64,000 bases of DNA from Mycobacterium sp. E787 (GTDB lineage: Bacteria; Actinomycetota; Actinomycetes; Mycobacteriales; Mycobacteriaceae), in contig NZ_LZKL01000055.1 in NCBI RefSeq assembly GCF_001668725.1, positions 124,001-188,000 of the forward strand, given 5' to 3'. How positions within the stretch are numbered: the first letter of the stretch is position 1; every line of letters starts with the position of its first letter. Positions 8,092 through 17,885 of the stretch are shown here, in pieces. Below the pieces are notes generated by a model. It was not told where the DNA came from. It was given only the letters and a program-made list of their open reading frames with translations, and ran no database searches. The position numbers were made by a program, and so were the translations under genes.

Positions 8092-8495
8092 AACTTCTGC
8101 TGCGACTCGGCCTGGCCGCCGCGCTGGCCGTCAGCGCCTTCAGCCACGCCTATCTGTACATTCATGGCTACCAACACATTCCGCGGATCGGCACCGCCTT
8201 CTTGGTCCAGGCCAGCGTCTCGTTCTCGCTGGCCCTGCTGATCGCCGCGGGCGGTCCGTGGTGGCTCTCGTGGGCCGCCGCCGCGATGGCCGGCGGCTCG
8301 CTGGTGGCCTTCGTCCTGTCGAGAACCGTGGGGCTGTTCGGGTTTTCCGAGCGAGGGTGGGACCCGGCGCCCCATGCGGCGCTCACCGTGGTGGCCGAGG
8401 TGCTGTGCGTGGCGCTGTGGGCGGCCGCATTCGTCCGGTGGCCGCGCCCGAGCGCGGCGGGCCTACGCGCGAAGGCGAGTGCCGCCGCACCGTAG
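8088..8495 (+). CDS. Small four-helix membrane protein of the sigma-Rieske operon
   Basis: A 135-residue hydrophobic protein with about four transmembrane segments: residues 4-25, 38-58, 61-83 and 100-120. Histidines lie in the first loop (FSHAYLYIHGYQHIP). No family is recognised with confidence. The ATG overlaps the TGA of the metallophosphoesterase (ATGA), making it the fifth and last member of the coupled operon that starts with the ECF sigma factor. The convergent PE_PGRS gene ends 26 bases downstream. It might anchor or partner the extracytoplasmic redox proteins, but that is only inferred from position. Confidence 0.72.
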   Translation: MKLLLRLGLAAALAVSAFSHAYLYIHGYQHIPRIGTAFLVQASVSFSLALLIAAGGPWWLSWAAAAMAGGSLVAFVLSRTVGLFGFSERGWDPAPHAALTVVAEVLCVALWAAAFVRWPRPSAAGLRAKASAAAP

Positions 8496-8521
8496 CCGGC
8501 AAGCGGTAGGGTAGCGACACC

Positions 8522-9976
8522 TCACGCGTCGAAAATTGTTGTCCCGGTGCCTCCGGGGCTGTACGAGAGGTAGATCGGATCTTGTAGGAACGGAGCGATC
8601 CCGGTATTGAAGTTGCCACCCAGCAAACTCGACACGACGGACGTCTGTTGCGAACCGGCCGTCGTCGTGTACAGCAAGGTCGCCCCGTCGGGGGTGTAGA
8701 CGGAAATGGTGGTTCCGGCCGGCAGGTAACCGCCGGCATTTGGAGGGTTGAGATTGTCCGGGACGTATCCGTACAGGCCGCCTGAATCGATGAACGCGCC
8801 GGAAGTCTGTTGGAGCGCCCCGTTGTTGATACGCACGTCCAGGGTGGCGGACGGGGCGCCGGTCACGGAGCCGATGGCGGGCAACGGGTTTGTGCCGAAC
8901 TCCATTACGCCCTTGGGTTCATCGATCAGCACACCCTGACCGAAACTGCCGGGCAATGCCGTCACCGGGCTGCTGCCGAGTGGTCCGGGGGGATTGACCC
9001 CGACGCCCAAGATGGCCGGCACTTGCGAAGTCGGAACCGGATTGGAAAAGAACAAGTCGATGGTTTGGGTCGCGGAAGTGGCCACGGCGACGGTGGTCGG
9101 CCGGGTCACGATTCCATTCCCGAAATTCACTGTCGTGGTGTAGGTGTTGTAGTTCACGGTCAAGGTATTGCCGGGTTCGCCGTAGACGACGCTGCCGCTC
9201 CCGGTGGGCGGGCCGAGGGTCGCCGTGTTCACGTCCTGGGGCGGGAGAATGAGCCCCCGCGACCCGGTATCGACCACCACGGACGCGGTCGGTCCGCCGC
9301 CCACCGACAGGTTCGCCACGATGTCGTTGTTTTGCACCGTGATTGGGACCGTGGCAATGCCGGGGGCGCCGGCGGCGCCGGCCGCACCGCCCAACAGGCC
9401 GCCCCGGCCGCCGGCGCCGCCAAGCGCGGCGGGCCCACCCATCCCGCCGTTCCCGCCGTTTCCCCACAGGCCGGCGGACCCGCCCGCCCCGCCGGGCGCG
9501 CCGGTGGCGGTGCTGTTGCCGCCGTTGCCGCCGTTGCCGGACAGGAATCCGCCGGCGCCGCCGGGCGTCCCCACCCCTTGGGCGTTCGTCGTCCCGTCGG
9601 CGCCGTTGCCGATCAGTGGGCGTCCGAAAAGCGCGTTCGTCGGCGCGTTGATCAGGCCCAGCAGGTCGTCCTGGAGGGTCTGCAGCGGCGAAGCATTGGC
9701 GGCGTCGGCGGCGAGGTAGGCGCCAGCACTCGCGTTGAGCGTCTGCACCAACCGGGTGTGAAATGCCGCCGCCTGAGCACCCAGCGCGTGATACCCCGAG
9801 GCATACCGGGAAAACAGGGCCGCGACGGCTTTCGACACCTCATCACCGGCCGCCGCCAGCAACCCCGTTGTGGGTGCGGCCGCCGCGGCCTGGGCGGCGC
9901 TGATCGCCGAGCCGATGCTCGCCAAACGCGTTGCCGCATCGTCCATTACATCCGGAACCGCAAGTACAAACGACAT
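8522..9976 (-). CDS. PE_PGRS protein with aspartic-protease domain (PecA-like)
   Basis: A 484-residue protein of three parts. Residues 1-100 are a PE domain that starts [11 protein letters not shown] (Pro-Asp instead of Pro-Glu) and ends with the Y-x3-D type VII secretion signal at Y87-D91. Residues 120-210 are a short Gly-rich PGRS segment (GNGGNGG, GGAGG). The rest looks like a pepsin-like aspartic protease with VVVDTGSRG (D236) and a second AFIDSGG (D397). This is the architecture of the surface PE_PGRS proteases of slow-growing mycobacteria. The ATG at 9976 follows a GGAGGGGG ribosome site. Expected at the cell surface, exported through an ESX system encoded elsewhere. Confidence 0.88.
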   Translation of the reverse strand: MSFVLAVPDVMDDAATRLASIGSAISAAQAAAAAPTTGLLAAAGDEVSKAVAALFSRYASGYHALGAQAAAFHTRLVQTLNASAGAYLAADAANASPLQTLQDDLLGLINAPTNALFGRPLIGNGADGTTNAQGVGTPGGAGGFLSGNGGNGGNSTATGAPGGAGGSAGLWGNGGNGGMGGPAALGGAGGRGGLLGGAAGAAGAPGIATVPITVQNNDIVANLSVGGGPTASVVVDTGSRGLILPPQDVNTATLGPPTGSGSVVYGEPGNTLTVNYNTYTTTVNFGNGIVTRPTTVAVATSATQTIDLFFSNPVPTSQVPAILGVGVNPPGPLGSSPVTALPGSFGQGVLIDEPKGVMEFGTNPLPAIGSVTGAPSATLDVRINNGALQQTSGAFIDSGGLYGYVPDNLNPPNAGGYLPAGTTISVYTPDGATLLYTTTAGSQQTSVVSSLLGGNFNTGIAPFLQDPIYLSYSPGGTGTTIFDA

Positions 9977-10098
9977 CCGACCCCCTCCGAGCAATGGCTC
10001 ACACGTGAAGCGGTCGCGGCCCGACTACAGCGACAAGCGTGATAGTAGCGCCGCTGGTTGGCGAAAGTGCTTGTTTTCAAGCGTGATTCGGTCGCGCT

Positions 10099-10944
10099 TC
10101 AGGAGGCGGTGGAATCCATTTTCCGCATGCGCCGCAGCGTGAGCCTGGCGGCCTGCGCCGACACGGCCGGGGAGAGGCGCTCCAGATACCACAGCGCCCT
10201 CCACCAGGCCGGCACGATGATGATCGCGTCCCCGCGCGCCACGGCACGAAGGACACGTTCGGCGAACCGTTCCGGCGCCATCGGCCGCATCGGCTCCCAG
10301 AATTTGAGCAGCGCCTCGTCGCCGGCGCCGGTCTTGGTCATCCGTCCGTACACGCCGCCGGTGAGGATCGGCGTCCGGATCGCCCCGGGGCACAGCACCG
10401 ACACCGCGACGCCGTGGCGCCCGGCCTCCAGTCGCAACGCGCGCGACAGCGCGACGACGGCGTGTTTGGCGGCGGTGTAGCTGACGGCGCCGGGGGAGGC
10501 GAGCAGGCCGGCCATCGAGGCGGTGTTCACGATGTGGCCCGAGCGCTGCCGGATCATGATCGGGTACACCGCCTGGATGCCGTGCGCCACGCCGTGCAGG
10601 TTGACGTCGAACACGTCGTTCCAGTCCTCGAGCGCGTAGGAGTCGACCTCGCCGCCCACGCCGATGCCGGCGTTGTTGAACAGGTAGTCGATCCGCCCGG
10701 ATTGGCGCACCGCCTCGGCGACGGCGCTCTCGAACGCCGGGTAGTCGCGCACATCGAGTTCGATCGCGTGCGCCTTCGCGTTACCGCTGCCCAGGCGTTC
10801 CGCCAGCTCCTGTGCCGGCCCGAGCTGGCGATCGGCGATCCAGACCTCGGCGCCCTCGTCGACCCGCCTGGTCGCCAGCGCCGCGCCGATTCCGGACGCG
10901 CCGCCGGTGACGAATGCGATCTTGCCCAGAAAGCTCGACGCCAT
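10099..10944 (-). CDS. Short-chain dehydrogenase/reductase
   Basis: A 281-residue classical SDR. It shows TGGASGIG (cofactor loop, residues 13-20), NNAG, a Ser in NTASMAG, and the catalytic SYTAAKHA (Tyr-x3-Lys), then LCPGAIRTPI. A C-terminal tail with a hydrophobic or amphipathic part (PAWWRALWYLERL) extends beyond the core domain, as in many mycobacterial lipid-type SDRs. It lies 18 bases downstream of rmlC on the same strand and is probably co-transcribed, but no link with rhamnose synthesis is implied by its sequence. The substrate is unknown. Confidence 0.86.
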   Translation of the reverse strand: MASSFLGKIAFVTGGASGIGAALATRRVDEGAEVWIADRQLGPAQELAERLGSGNAKAHAIELDVRDYPAFESAVAEAVRQSGRIDYLFNNAGIGVGGEVDSYALEDWNDVFDVNLHGVAHGIQAVYPIMIRQRSGHIVNTASMAGLLASPGAVSYTAAKHAVVALSRALRLEAGRHGVAVSVLCPGAIRTPILTGGVYGRMTKTGAGDEALLKFWEPMRPMAPERFAERVLRAVARGDAIIIVPAWWRALWYLERLSPAVSAQAARLTLRRMRKMDSTAS

Positions 10945-10962
10945 GGGCGAGAGAATACTCGC

Positions 10963-11571
10963 CTATCTGTCGCGCAACCCGGCGACGAAAGCCTGGGTCT
11001 CCTCCCAGGTGGGCAGGAGGCCGGACGCCCGCACTTCCTCGAAGCTGGGCGCCGCGGCGTCGCGGTCGGACAGCGTGGGGGTGGCGCCGTCGACCAGCGG
11101 CCAGTCGATGGCCAGCTCCGGATCCGTCGCGCAGATGGTGTGCTCGCGGTGCGGGTTGTATTCCGACGAGCACAGATACATGATCGTCGAATTGTCTTGC
11201 AGCGCAAGGAAACCGTGGCCCAGTCCCTCGGAGATGTAGACCGTGCGGCGGTCCTCGTCGTCGAGCAATACGGAGTCCCACTGGCCGAATGTCGGGGAGC
11301 CGATGCGGGTGTCGACCACGACGTCGAAGACCGAACCCGACACGCAGGTCACGTATTTCGCCTGGCTCGGGGGCACCTGCGCGAAGTGCACGCCGCGCAG
11401 CACGCCGGCCGAGGACACCGAGCAGTTGGCCTGCCGGACGTCGAGCCGATGGCCGGCGAACTCGGTGAACGCGCGGTCGGTGAGCCATTCGAAGAACAGG
11501 CCACGGGAATCGCCGTGGATGGTCGGGGTGATCTCCCAGGCGCCGGGGACTTTGAGCTCGCGCACCGCCAT
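10963..11571 (-). CDS. rmlC: dTDP-4-dehydrorhamnose 3,5-epimerase
   Basis: A 202-residue RmlC cupin-fold epimerase for the third step of dTDP-L-rhamnose synthesis; rhamnose is the linker sugar between peptidoglycan and arabinogalactan. Family signatures are DSRGLFFEW, the QANCSVSSAGVLRGVHF strip with the catalytic His, FDVVVDTRIGSPTFG, and YISEGLGHGFLAL. The ATG at 11571 (MAVRELKVPGAWEI) gives the standard length. The rmlB stop is only one base upstream, so the two are an operon. Length and order match the M. tuberculosis rmlB-rmlC pair. Confidence 0.95.
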   Translation of the reverse strand: MAVRELKVPGAWEITPTIHGDSRGLFFEWLTDRAFTEFAGHRLDVRQANCSVSSAGVLRGVHFAQVPPSQAKYVTCVSGSVFDVVVDTRIGSPTFGQWDSVLLDDEDRRTVYISEGLGHGFLALQDNSTIMYLCSSEYNPHREHTICATDPELAIDWPLVDGATPTLSDRDAAAPSFEEVRASGLLPTWEETQAFVAGLRDR

Positions 11572-11572
11572 G

Positions 11573-13463
<1,891 letters not shown>

Positions 13464-13483
13464 CGTCTCCCCCTCGATGTCTG

Positions 13484-14338
13484 TCAGCTCAGTCCGAGCG
13501 GCCCCGCCAATTCGGCCAGCGCCGAGACCAGGTTTTCATCCTTGGTCAGGACCTGCACGGGGACGTGGTCGGCGCCCGCGTCGAGGTGCTGTTTGAGCCG
13601 CGCGGCGATCTGCTCGGGCGTGCCGTAGGCGACCACCGAGTCGACCAGGCGGTCGCTGCCCGGGCGGGTGACCTCGTCGTCGGCGAAGCCCAGCCGCTTC
13701 CAGTTGTTGCGGTAATTGGCCAGGTTGAAGTAGATGTCGAGCGCCCGCCGGCCCACCGCGCGGGCCCGGTCGGCGTCGGTGGTGAGCACCACCTTGTGTT
13801 CGGGCGCCAAAAACGCCGACGCGCCGATCAGCTCGCGGGCCTGCGCGGTGTGCTCGGGCGTGGTGAGGTAAGGGTGGGCGCCGGCGGCGCGTTCGGCCGA
13901 CAGCTTCAGCACCCGCGGACCCAGGGCCGCCACCACGCGCCGGTGGGCCGGCACACCATACTCGTCGAGCTGGTCCAGGTAACCCACCAGCGCGGCAAGC
14001 GCATCAGCGGGTTTGCGGTACTCGGTGTGCGCCTCGGGGTGGCCGACGCCGATGCCCAACAGGAAGCGGCCGGGATAGGCCTTGTCGATGCGGTGGAACG
14101 ACTCGGCCACCGGCCCCGCGGCCGCCGTCCAGATGTTCACGATGCCGGTGGCCACCTGCAACGTCGTCGTGGCCTCGAGGAGGGGCTCCACCCAGGCCAG
14201 CTCGGCGGGCGGGGAACCGCCCACCCAGACGGCGCCGTAGCCCAGGGATTCGATTTCTTTGGCTTGCTGGGGCGTCACGCCGCGTCCGAACGATCCGAAC
14301 CGGCCGAGATTGGGTTTACTGGGAGCGGAGTCGGTCAT
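13484..14338 (-). CDS. LLM-class F420-dependent oxidoreductase (copy 2)
   Basis: A 284-residue paralogue of the downstream gene, with the same landmarks: LGRFGSFGRGV, ESLGYGAVWVGGSPPAELAWV, VATGIVNIWTAA, YPGRFLLGIGVGHPEAH, VAALGPRVLKLSAERAAGAHPY and DSVVAYGTPEQIAARLKQH. It is predicted to bind F420 in a luciferase-like barrel. The N terminus is slightly shorter than copy 1, lacking the SITP-type segment in the same form. It is the first gene of the minus-strand run toward rmlC and is divergent from the Ser/Thr kinase gene, with about 190-230 bases of shared upstream DNA. Confidence 0.87.
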   Translation of the reverse strand: MTDSAPSKPNLGRFGSFGRGVTPQQAKEIESLGYGAVWVGGSPPAELAWVEPLLEATTTLQVATGIVNIWTAAAGPVAESFHRIDKAYPGRFLLGIGVGHPEAHTEYRKPADALAALVGYLDQLDEYGVPAHRRVVAALGPRVLKLSAERAAGAHPYLTTPEHTAQARELIGASAFLAPEHKVVLTTDADRARAVGRRALDIYFNLANYRNNWKRLGFADDEVTRPGSDRLVDSVVAYGTPEQIAARLKQHLDAGADHVPVQVLTKDENLVSALAELAGPLGLS

Positions 14339-14566
14339 GGTTTTCCCAACCCGCCCGCCGCCCCGCCCTATTCCTTGCCGGATGCGCGGCTTGCCCGCGT
14401 GTCTGATTCGCGCGGTCGGGCAAATCCCGGTGCAATTCCCGCCGACCCCGCACAGCAGACCCGCCGAACACCTGCCACCATGGTCGGGGGCGCGTTATGG
14501 TGCTGAAACGGTGCTCCGGGAGGCGTTCTGCAAGAAATTTCGTTCGGGCGCTACCAGCTCATCGAA

Positions 14567-16366
14567 GTGCTGGGTCGTGGCGGCATGGGCTTGGTGTGGC
14601 GGGCTTACGACACCGTCATCGACCGGATTGTCGCGCTCAAAATATTGTCCGCCGACATTTCCCGCGATGAGGTCTTTCAGCATCGGTTCCGGCGCGAGGC
14701 CCATGCGGTTGCGCAACTGAACAGTCCGCACATCGTCCCGATCCACACCCACGGGGAGGTCGAAGGACGGCTGTTCCTGGACATGCGGCTGGTCGAGGGC
14801 CGAGACCTGCAGTCCGTCTTGGACAGCGGGCCGCTGACGCCGGCCCGGGCGGTGCACGTCATCGAGCAGATCGCCAAGGGACTGAATGCGGCCCACAGGG
14901 TGGGGCTGTTGCACCGCGACGTGAAACCGTCGAACATCCTGCTCGACGACGAGGACTATGCCTACCTGATCGATTTCGGGCTCGTCCGCACCGCCGACGA
15001 GCGGGGTTTGACGACGACGGGCGGCATGGTGGGGACTTTCCGCTACATGGCCCCGGAACGGTTCCAAACCGAAGACACCGGCGCCCCTGCGGTTGACGCC
15101 CGCTCGGATGTTTACGCGTTGGCCTGCGTTCTGTATGAGTGCTTGACCGCGGAGCACGCAATCGGGGGCTATACCCTGGAGCAACAGATCGGCAACCACG
15201 TGGTCGCCCCGCCGCCACGGCCGTCGGACTCCAACCCGGCGCTGCCGCGAGGCTTCGACGCGGTTATCGCCAAGGGCATGGCCAAGAGGCCGAGCGACCG
15301 CTACGACACCGCGCCGGAGCTGGCGGCAGCCGCCCGCGAGGCCCTCACCACGCCGAGCTCGCCGCCCCCGGTTGAGCCACTCGCGGCCCCGCACAACGCA
15401 GCCACTAAAAACAGTGAAAACCCCGAAAACATTGAAAACCCCGCCAACCCCGTCGACCGGCCGTCCCCGACGAGCGCACCTGCGGCGTCTTCGCGGGTCG
15501 CGCCGTCTCGCCCGTGGTGGGTGCGCAGATCTGTGCGCATCTCGGTAGCCGCCCTGCTCGCCGTCGTTGCCGTGGTGGTTGCTCTGGTTGCCGTCAGCGA
15601 GCGCGGTGGCGGCCCCCTGGAGACGGCCTTGCCCTTCAGCGGCCTGCGTGAGCCCGAAGGCGTCACGGTGGATCGTGGCGGCACCGTGTTCGTCGCCGAC
15701 ACGCTGCACAACCGGGTGCTGGGCTTGACCGCGGGTTCGAAGGAGCAGACCTTGCTGCCGTTCGAAAACCTGAGCTTTCCGACCGGTGTGACAACGGACG
15801 ACACCGGCGCCGTGTACGTCAACGACGCCGGAAACAAGCGGGTGGTGGTGCTCGCCGCCGGCTCGAAGAAACAATTTCAGCTGCCGTTCAACGACCTCGG
15901 CAACCCGACCGGCCTGACCGTGGACCGCGCCCACACCGTCTACGTCACCGACACCCAAAAGAATCGGGTAGTTGCCCTTCCCGCCCACTCGACCACGGAA
16001 ACCGTCCTACCCTTCACCGGTCTCAACGCTCCCACCGGTTTGGTGGTAGCCGACAACGGAACGATCTATGTAGCCGACGGCGGGAACAACAGGGTCCTGG
16101 CACTGGCCCGCGGCTCGACCGTCCAAAGCACGTTGCCCTTCACCGGCCTCTCCACTCCCGGCGGGGTGACGGTGGACACTCACGGTGCGGTGTACGTCAC
16201 CGACAGTGCGCACAATCGGGCCCTGAAGCTTCCGCCGGGCTCGAGCGAGCAAGTCATCCTGCCGTTCGCCAGCCTGGACTATCCCTGGGGGCTCGCGGTT
16301 GGCGTCGACGGCACGGTCTACGTGGCCGGCCACAACAACAAGATCGTGGCGCTGCCGCAGCGATAG
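14567..16366 (+). CDS. PknD-like Ser/Thr protein kinase with extracellular NHL beta-propeller
   Basis: A 599-residue receptor kinase. Counting from the GTG at 14567: glycine loop LGRGGMGLV (2-10), invariant K25 in VALK, HRDVKPSN (D118), DFG (136-138), APE (162-164), a Pro/Ala-rich linker, one membrane helix at about 320-345, and six NHL-type blades with repeated GLTVD..VYVTD..NNRV patterns to the C terminus. The organisation is that of PknD. The start is uncertain. Conserved FGRYQLIEV lies in frame upstream, before the GTG, yet no ATG, GTG or TTG occurs between it and a TGA at 14504. A CTG at 14528 sits 4 bases after GGGAGG and is a plausible true start. Confidence 0.9.
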   Translation: MLGRGGMGLVWRAYDTVIDRIVALKILSADISRDEVFQHRFRREAHAVAQLNSPHIVPIHTHGEVEGRLFLDMRLVEGRDLQSVLDSGPLTPARAVHVIEQIAKGLNAAHRVGLLHRDVKPSNILLDDEDYAYLIDFGLVRTADERGLTTTGGMVGTFRYMAPERFQTEDTGAPAVDARSDVYALACVLYECLTAEHAIGGYTLEQQIGNHVVAPPPRPSDSNPALPRGFDAVIAKGMAKRPSDRYDTAPELAAAAREALTTPSSPPPVEPLAAPHNAATKNSENPENIENPANPVDRPSPTSAPAASSRVAPSRPWWVRRSVRISVAALLAVVAVVVALVAVSERGGGPLETALPFSGLREPEGVTVDRGGTVFVADTLHNRVLGLTAGSKEQTLLPFENLSFPTGVTTDDTGAVYVNDAGNKRVVVLAAGSKKQFQLPFNDLGNPTGLTVDRAHTVYVTDTQKNRVVALPAHSTTETVLPFTGLNAPTGLVVADNGTIYVADGGNNRVLALARGSTVQSTLPFTGLSTPGGVTVDTHGAVYVTDSAHNRALKLPPGSSEQVILPFASLDYPWGLAVGVDGTVYVAGHNNKIVALPQR

Positions 16367-16400
16367 GGAATGGTCGTCCCCAACCCGCGCCGCGACGCCC

Positions 16401-17885
16401 CTATTCCGGAAGATCCGGCTCCTGGGCCGGCGGCGCGTCCAGCGGCAGCAGCACGATGAACCGCGTGTCGCCCGGAACCGATTCCACGCGCAGGTCGCCC
16501 CGATGGTTCTTGACGACGATGTTGAACGCGAGGTCCAGCCCCAGGCCCGTGCCTTCCCCGAACGGTTTGGTGGTGAAGAACGGTTCGAAGATGCGCTCGC
16601 GCACGTCGTCGGGGATCCCCGGCCCGGTGTCGCAGATCTCGATTCGGGCCATGTTGCCCTGCCGGCCGGTGCGGATGGTCAGTGTGCCGCCGCCGTCGCG
16701 CATCGCCGCGATCGCATTGTCGATGATGTTCGTCCACACCTGGTTGAGATCGCCTGGATAGCAAGGGATTTGGGGAAGCGACCGGTCGAATTCCTTGACC
16801 ACCCGGACGGCTTTGTCCTTGTTCGGGTCCCGGCCCAACCGATCGGCGAACATCGTGAGCGTGCTGTGCAGCAGTTCGTGCACATCGGCCACCTGGAAGG
16901 GCGCCCGGTCCATCTGCGAATACTGCTTGGCGTCGGCGACCAGCGCCGAGATCCGCTTGCTCGCCTCGAGGATCTGGTTCAGCAGCAGTTCGCCTTCGAC
17001 GGTGTAGGTCAGCCAGCGGACGGCCTTCTCCAGCGACGTCGACGCGCCGGGCTCCGCCGTCGCCGCGGCTATCCGTTCCAGCCAATCGGTGTCGATGCCG
17101 CCCTCGACGAAGGTCGGTGCGATGTCCCAACCGCCCTCGACGCCGTGGTCCTCGAGCCACTCACCGACCGCGTCCTCCAGGTCGGCCGTCTCGATCGCGG
17201 TCATGTCCCCCGAGGCGGACTTGGCGACCTGGGCGGCGACCTCCTCCTGCAGGCGCACCAGCGCGCGCAGCGCGTCCGGGGTGACCGTGCCGTCGGCGAG
17301 CATCGCGAGTTTCTGCCGCATCCCGGCGACCCGCTCGCGCAGCTCGGACGCCGCGCGGACGGTGGCCGCGGCCGGGTTGTTCAGCTGATGGGTCAGCCCG
17401 GCGGACAACTGGCCCAACGCGAGCAGCTTCTCCCGGTTGTCGATGATCCGGCGGGTGCGCTCCAGGCCGACCGCCATCCCGTCGAGCAGGTGGACGGCCA
17501 TCGGGAACTGGTCCTTCATGAACTGGGCGAACGCGGGCGCGTCGAGCACGAAGAAGCGCGACGGCTTGGTGACCGACACCGACGCGTCGTAGCTCTGCCG
17601 GTGCAGCTGACCGGTGAACGCCCGCCACGCGCCGCAGTACACCCCGCGTTGCGAGGTCCGATTGGTCTCGATGTCCTGGCCGCCGGAGAGCTTCGACATC
17701 GCCAGCTCGCCCTCGATCAGGACGTACAAGCAGGTCGCCGGCTCACCCTCGACACAGATCGGGCCGGGCTCGTAGTTCTCGATGTGCCCGTTGGCGCACA
17801 ACACCGCGAGTTGCTCGTCGGACAGGGCCTCGAAGAGGAACAGGCTGCGCAGCTCGTCGGGCTCGCAGGGCGTCTTGGCCGTCAT
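16401..17885 (-). CDS. Sensor histidine kinase with N-terminal cyclic-nucleotide-binding domain
   Basis: A 494-residue cytosolic kinase without membrane helices. Residues 15-130 form a Crp/cNMP-binding-type domain (LFEALSDEQLAVLCANGHIE, GEPATCLYVLIEGELAM). The phosphoacceptor is H166 in SAGLTHQLNNPAAA. The catalytic ATPase follows with the N-box LNQVWTNIIDNAIAAM, G1 DTGPGIP, and FEPFFTTKPFGEGTGLGL. Its ATG overlaps the TGA of the response regulator/flavoprotein gene upstream (ATGA), so the two are made together and surely act as a pair. The ligand could be cAMP or cGMP, or the domain may have another role. It is convergent with the PknD-like kinase, so two phospho-signalling loci lie back to back. 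Confidence 0.9.
   Translation of the reverse strand: MTAKTPCEPDELRSLFLFEALSDEQLAVLCANGHIENYEPGPICVEGEPATCLYVLIEGELAMSKLSGGQDIETNRTSQRGVYCGAWRAFTGQLHRQSYDASVSVTKPSRFFVLDAPAFAQFMKDQFPMAVHLLDGMAVGLERTRRIIDNREKLLALGQLSAGLTHQLNNPAAATVRAASELRERVAGMRQKLAMLADGTVTPDALRALVRLQEEVAAQVAKSASGDMTAIETADLEDAVGEWLEDHGVEGGWDIAPTFVEGGIDTDWLERIAAATAEPGASTSLEKAVRWLTYTVEGELLLNQILEASKRISALVADAKQYSQMDRAPFQVADVHELLHSTLTMFADRLGRDPNKDKAVRVVKEFDRSLPQIPCYPGDLNQVWTNIIDNAIAAMRDGGGTLTIRTGRQGNMARIEICDTGPGIPDDVRERIFEPFFTTKPFGEGTGLGLDLAFNIVVKNHRGDLRVESVPGDTRFIVLLPLDAPPAQEPDLPE

Noticed and set aside
9340..9660. Gly-rich PGRS DNA as a tandem repeat or CRISPR-like array
   Set aside because: The repeats are degenerate codon-level GGN patterns inside a coding frame, with no spacers.
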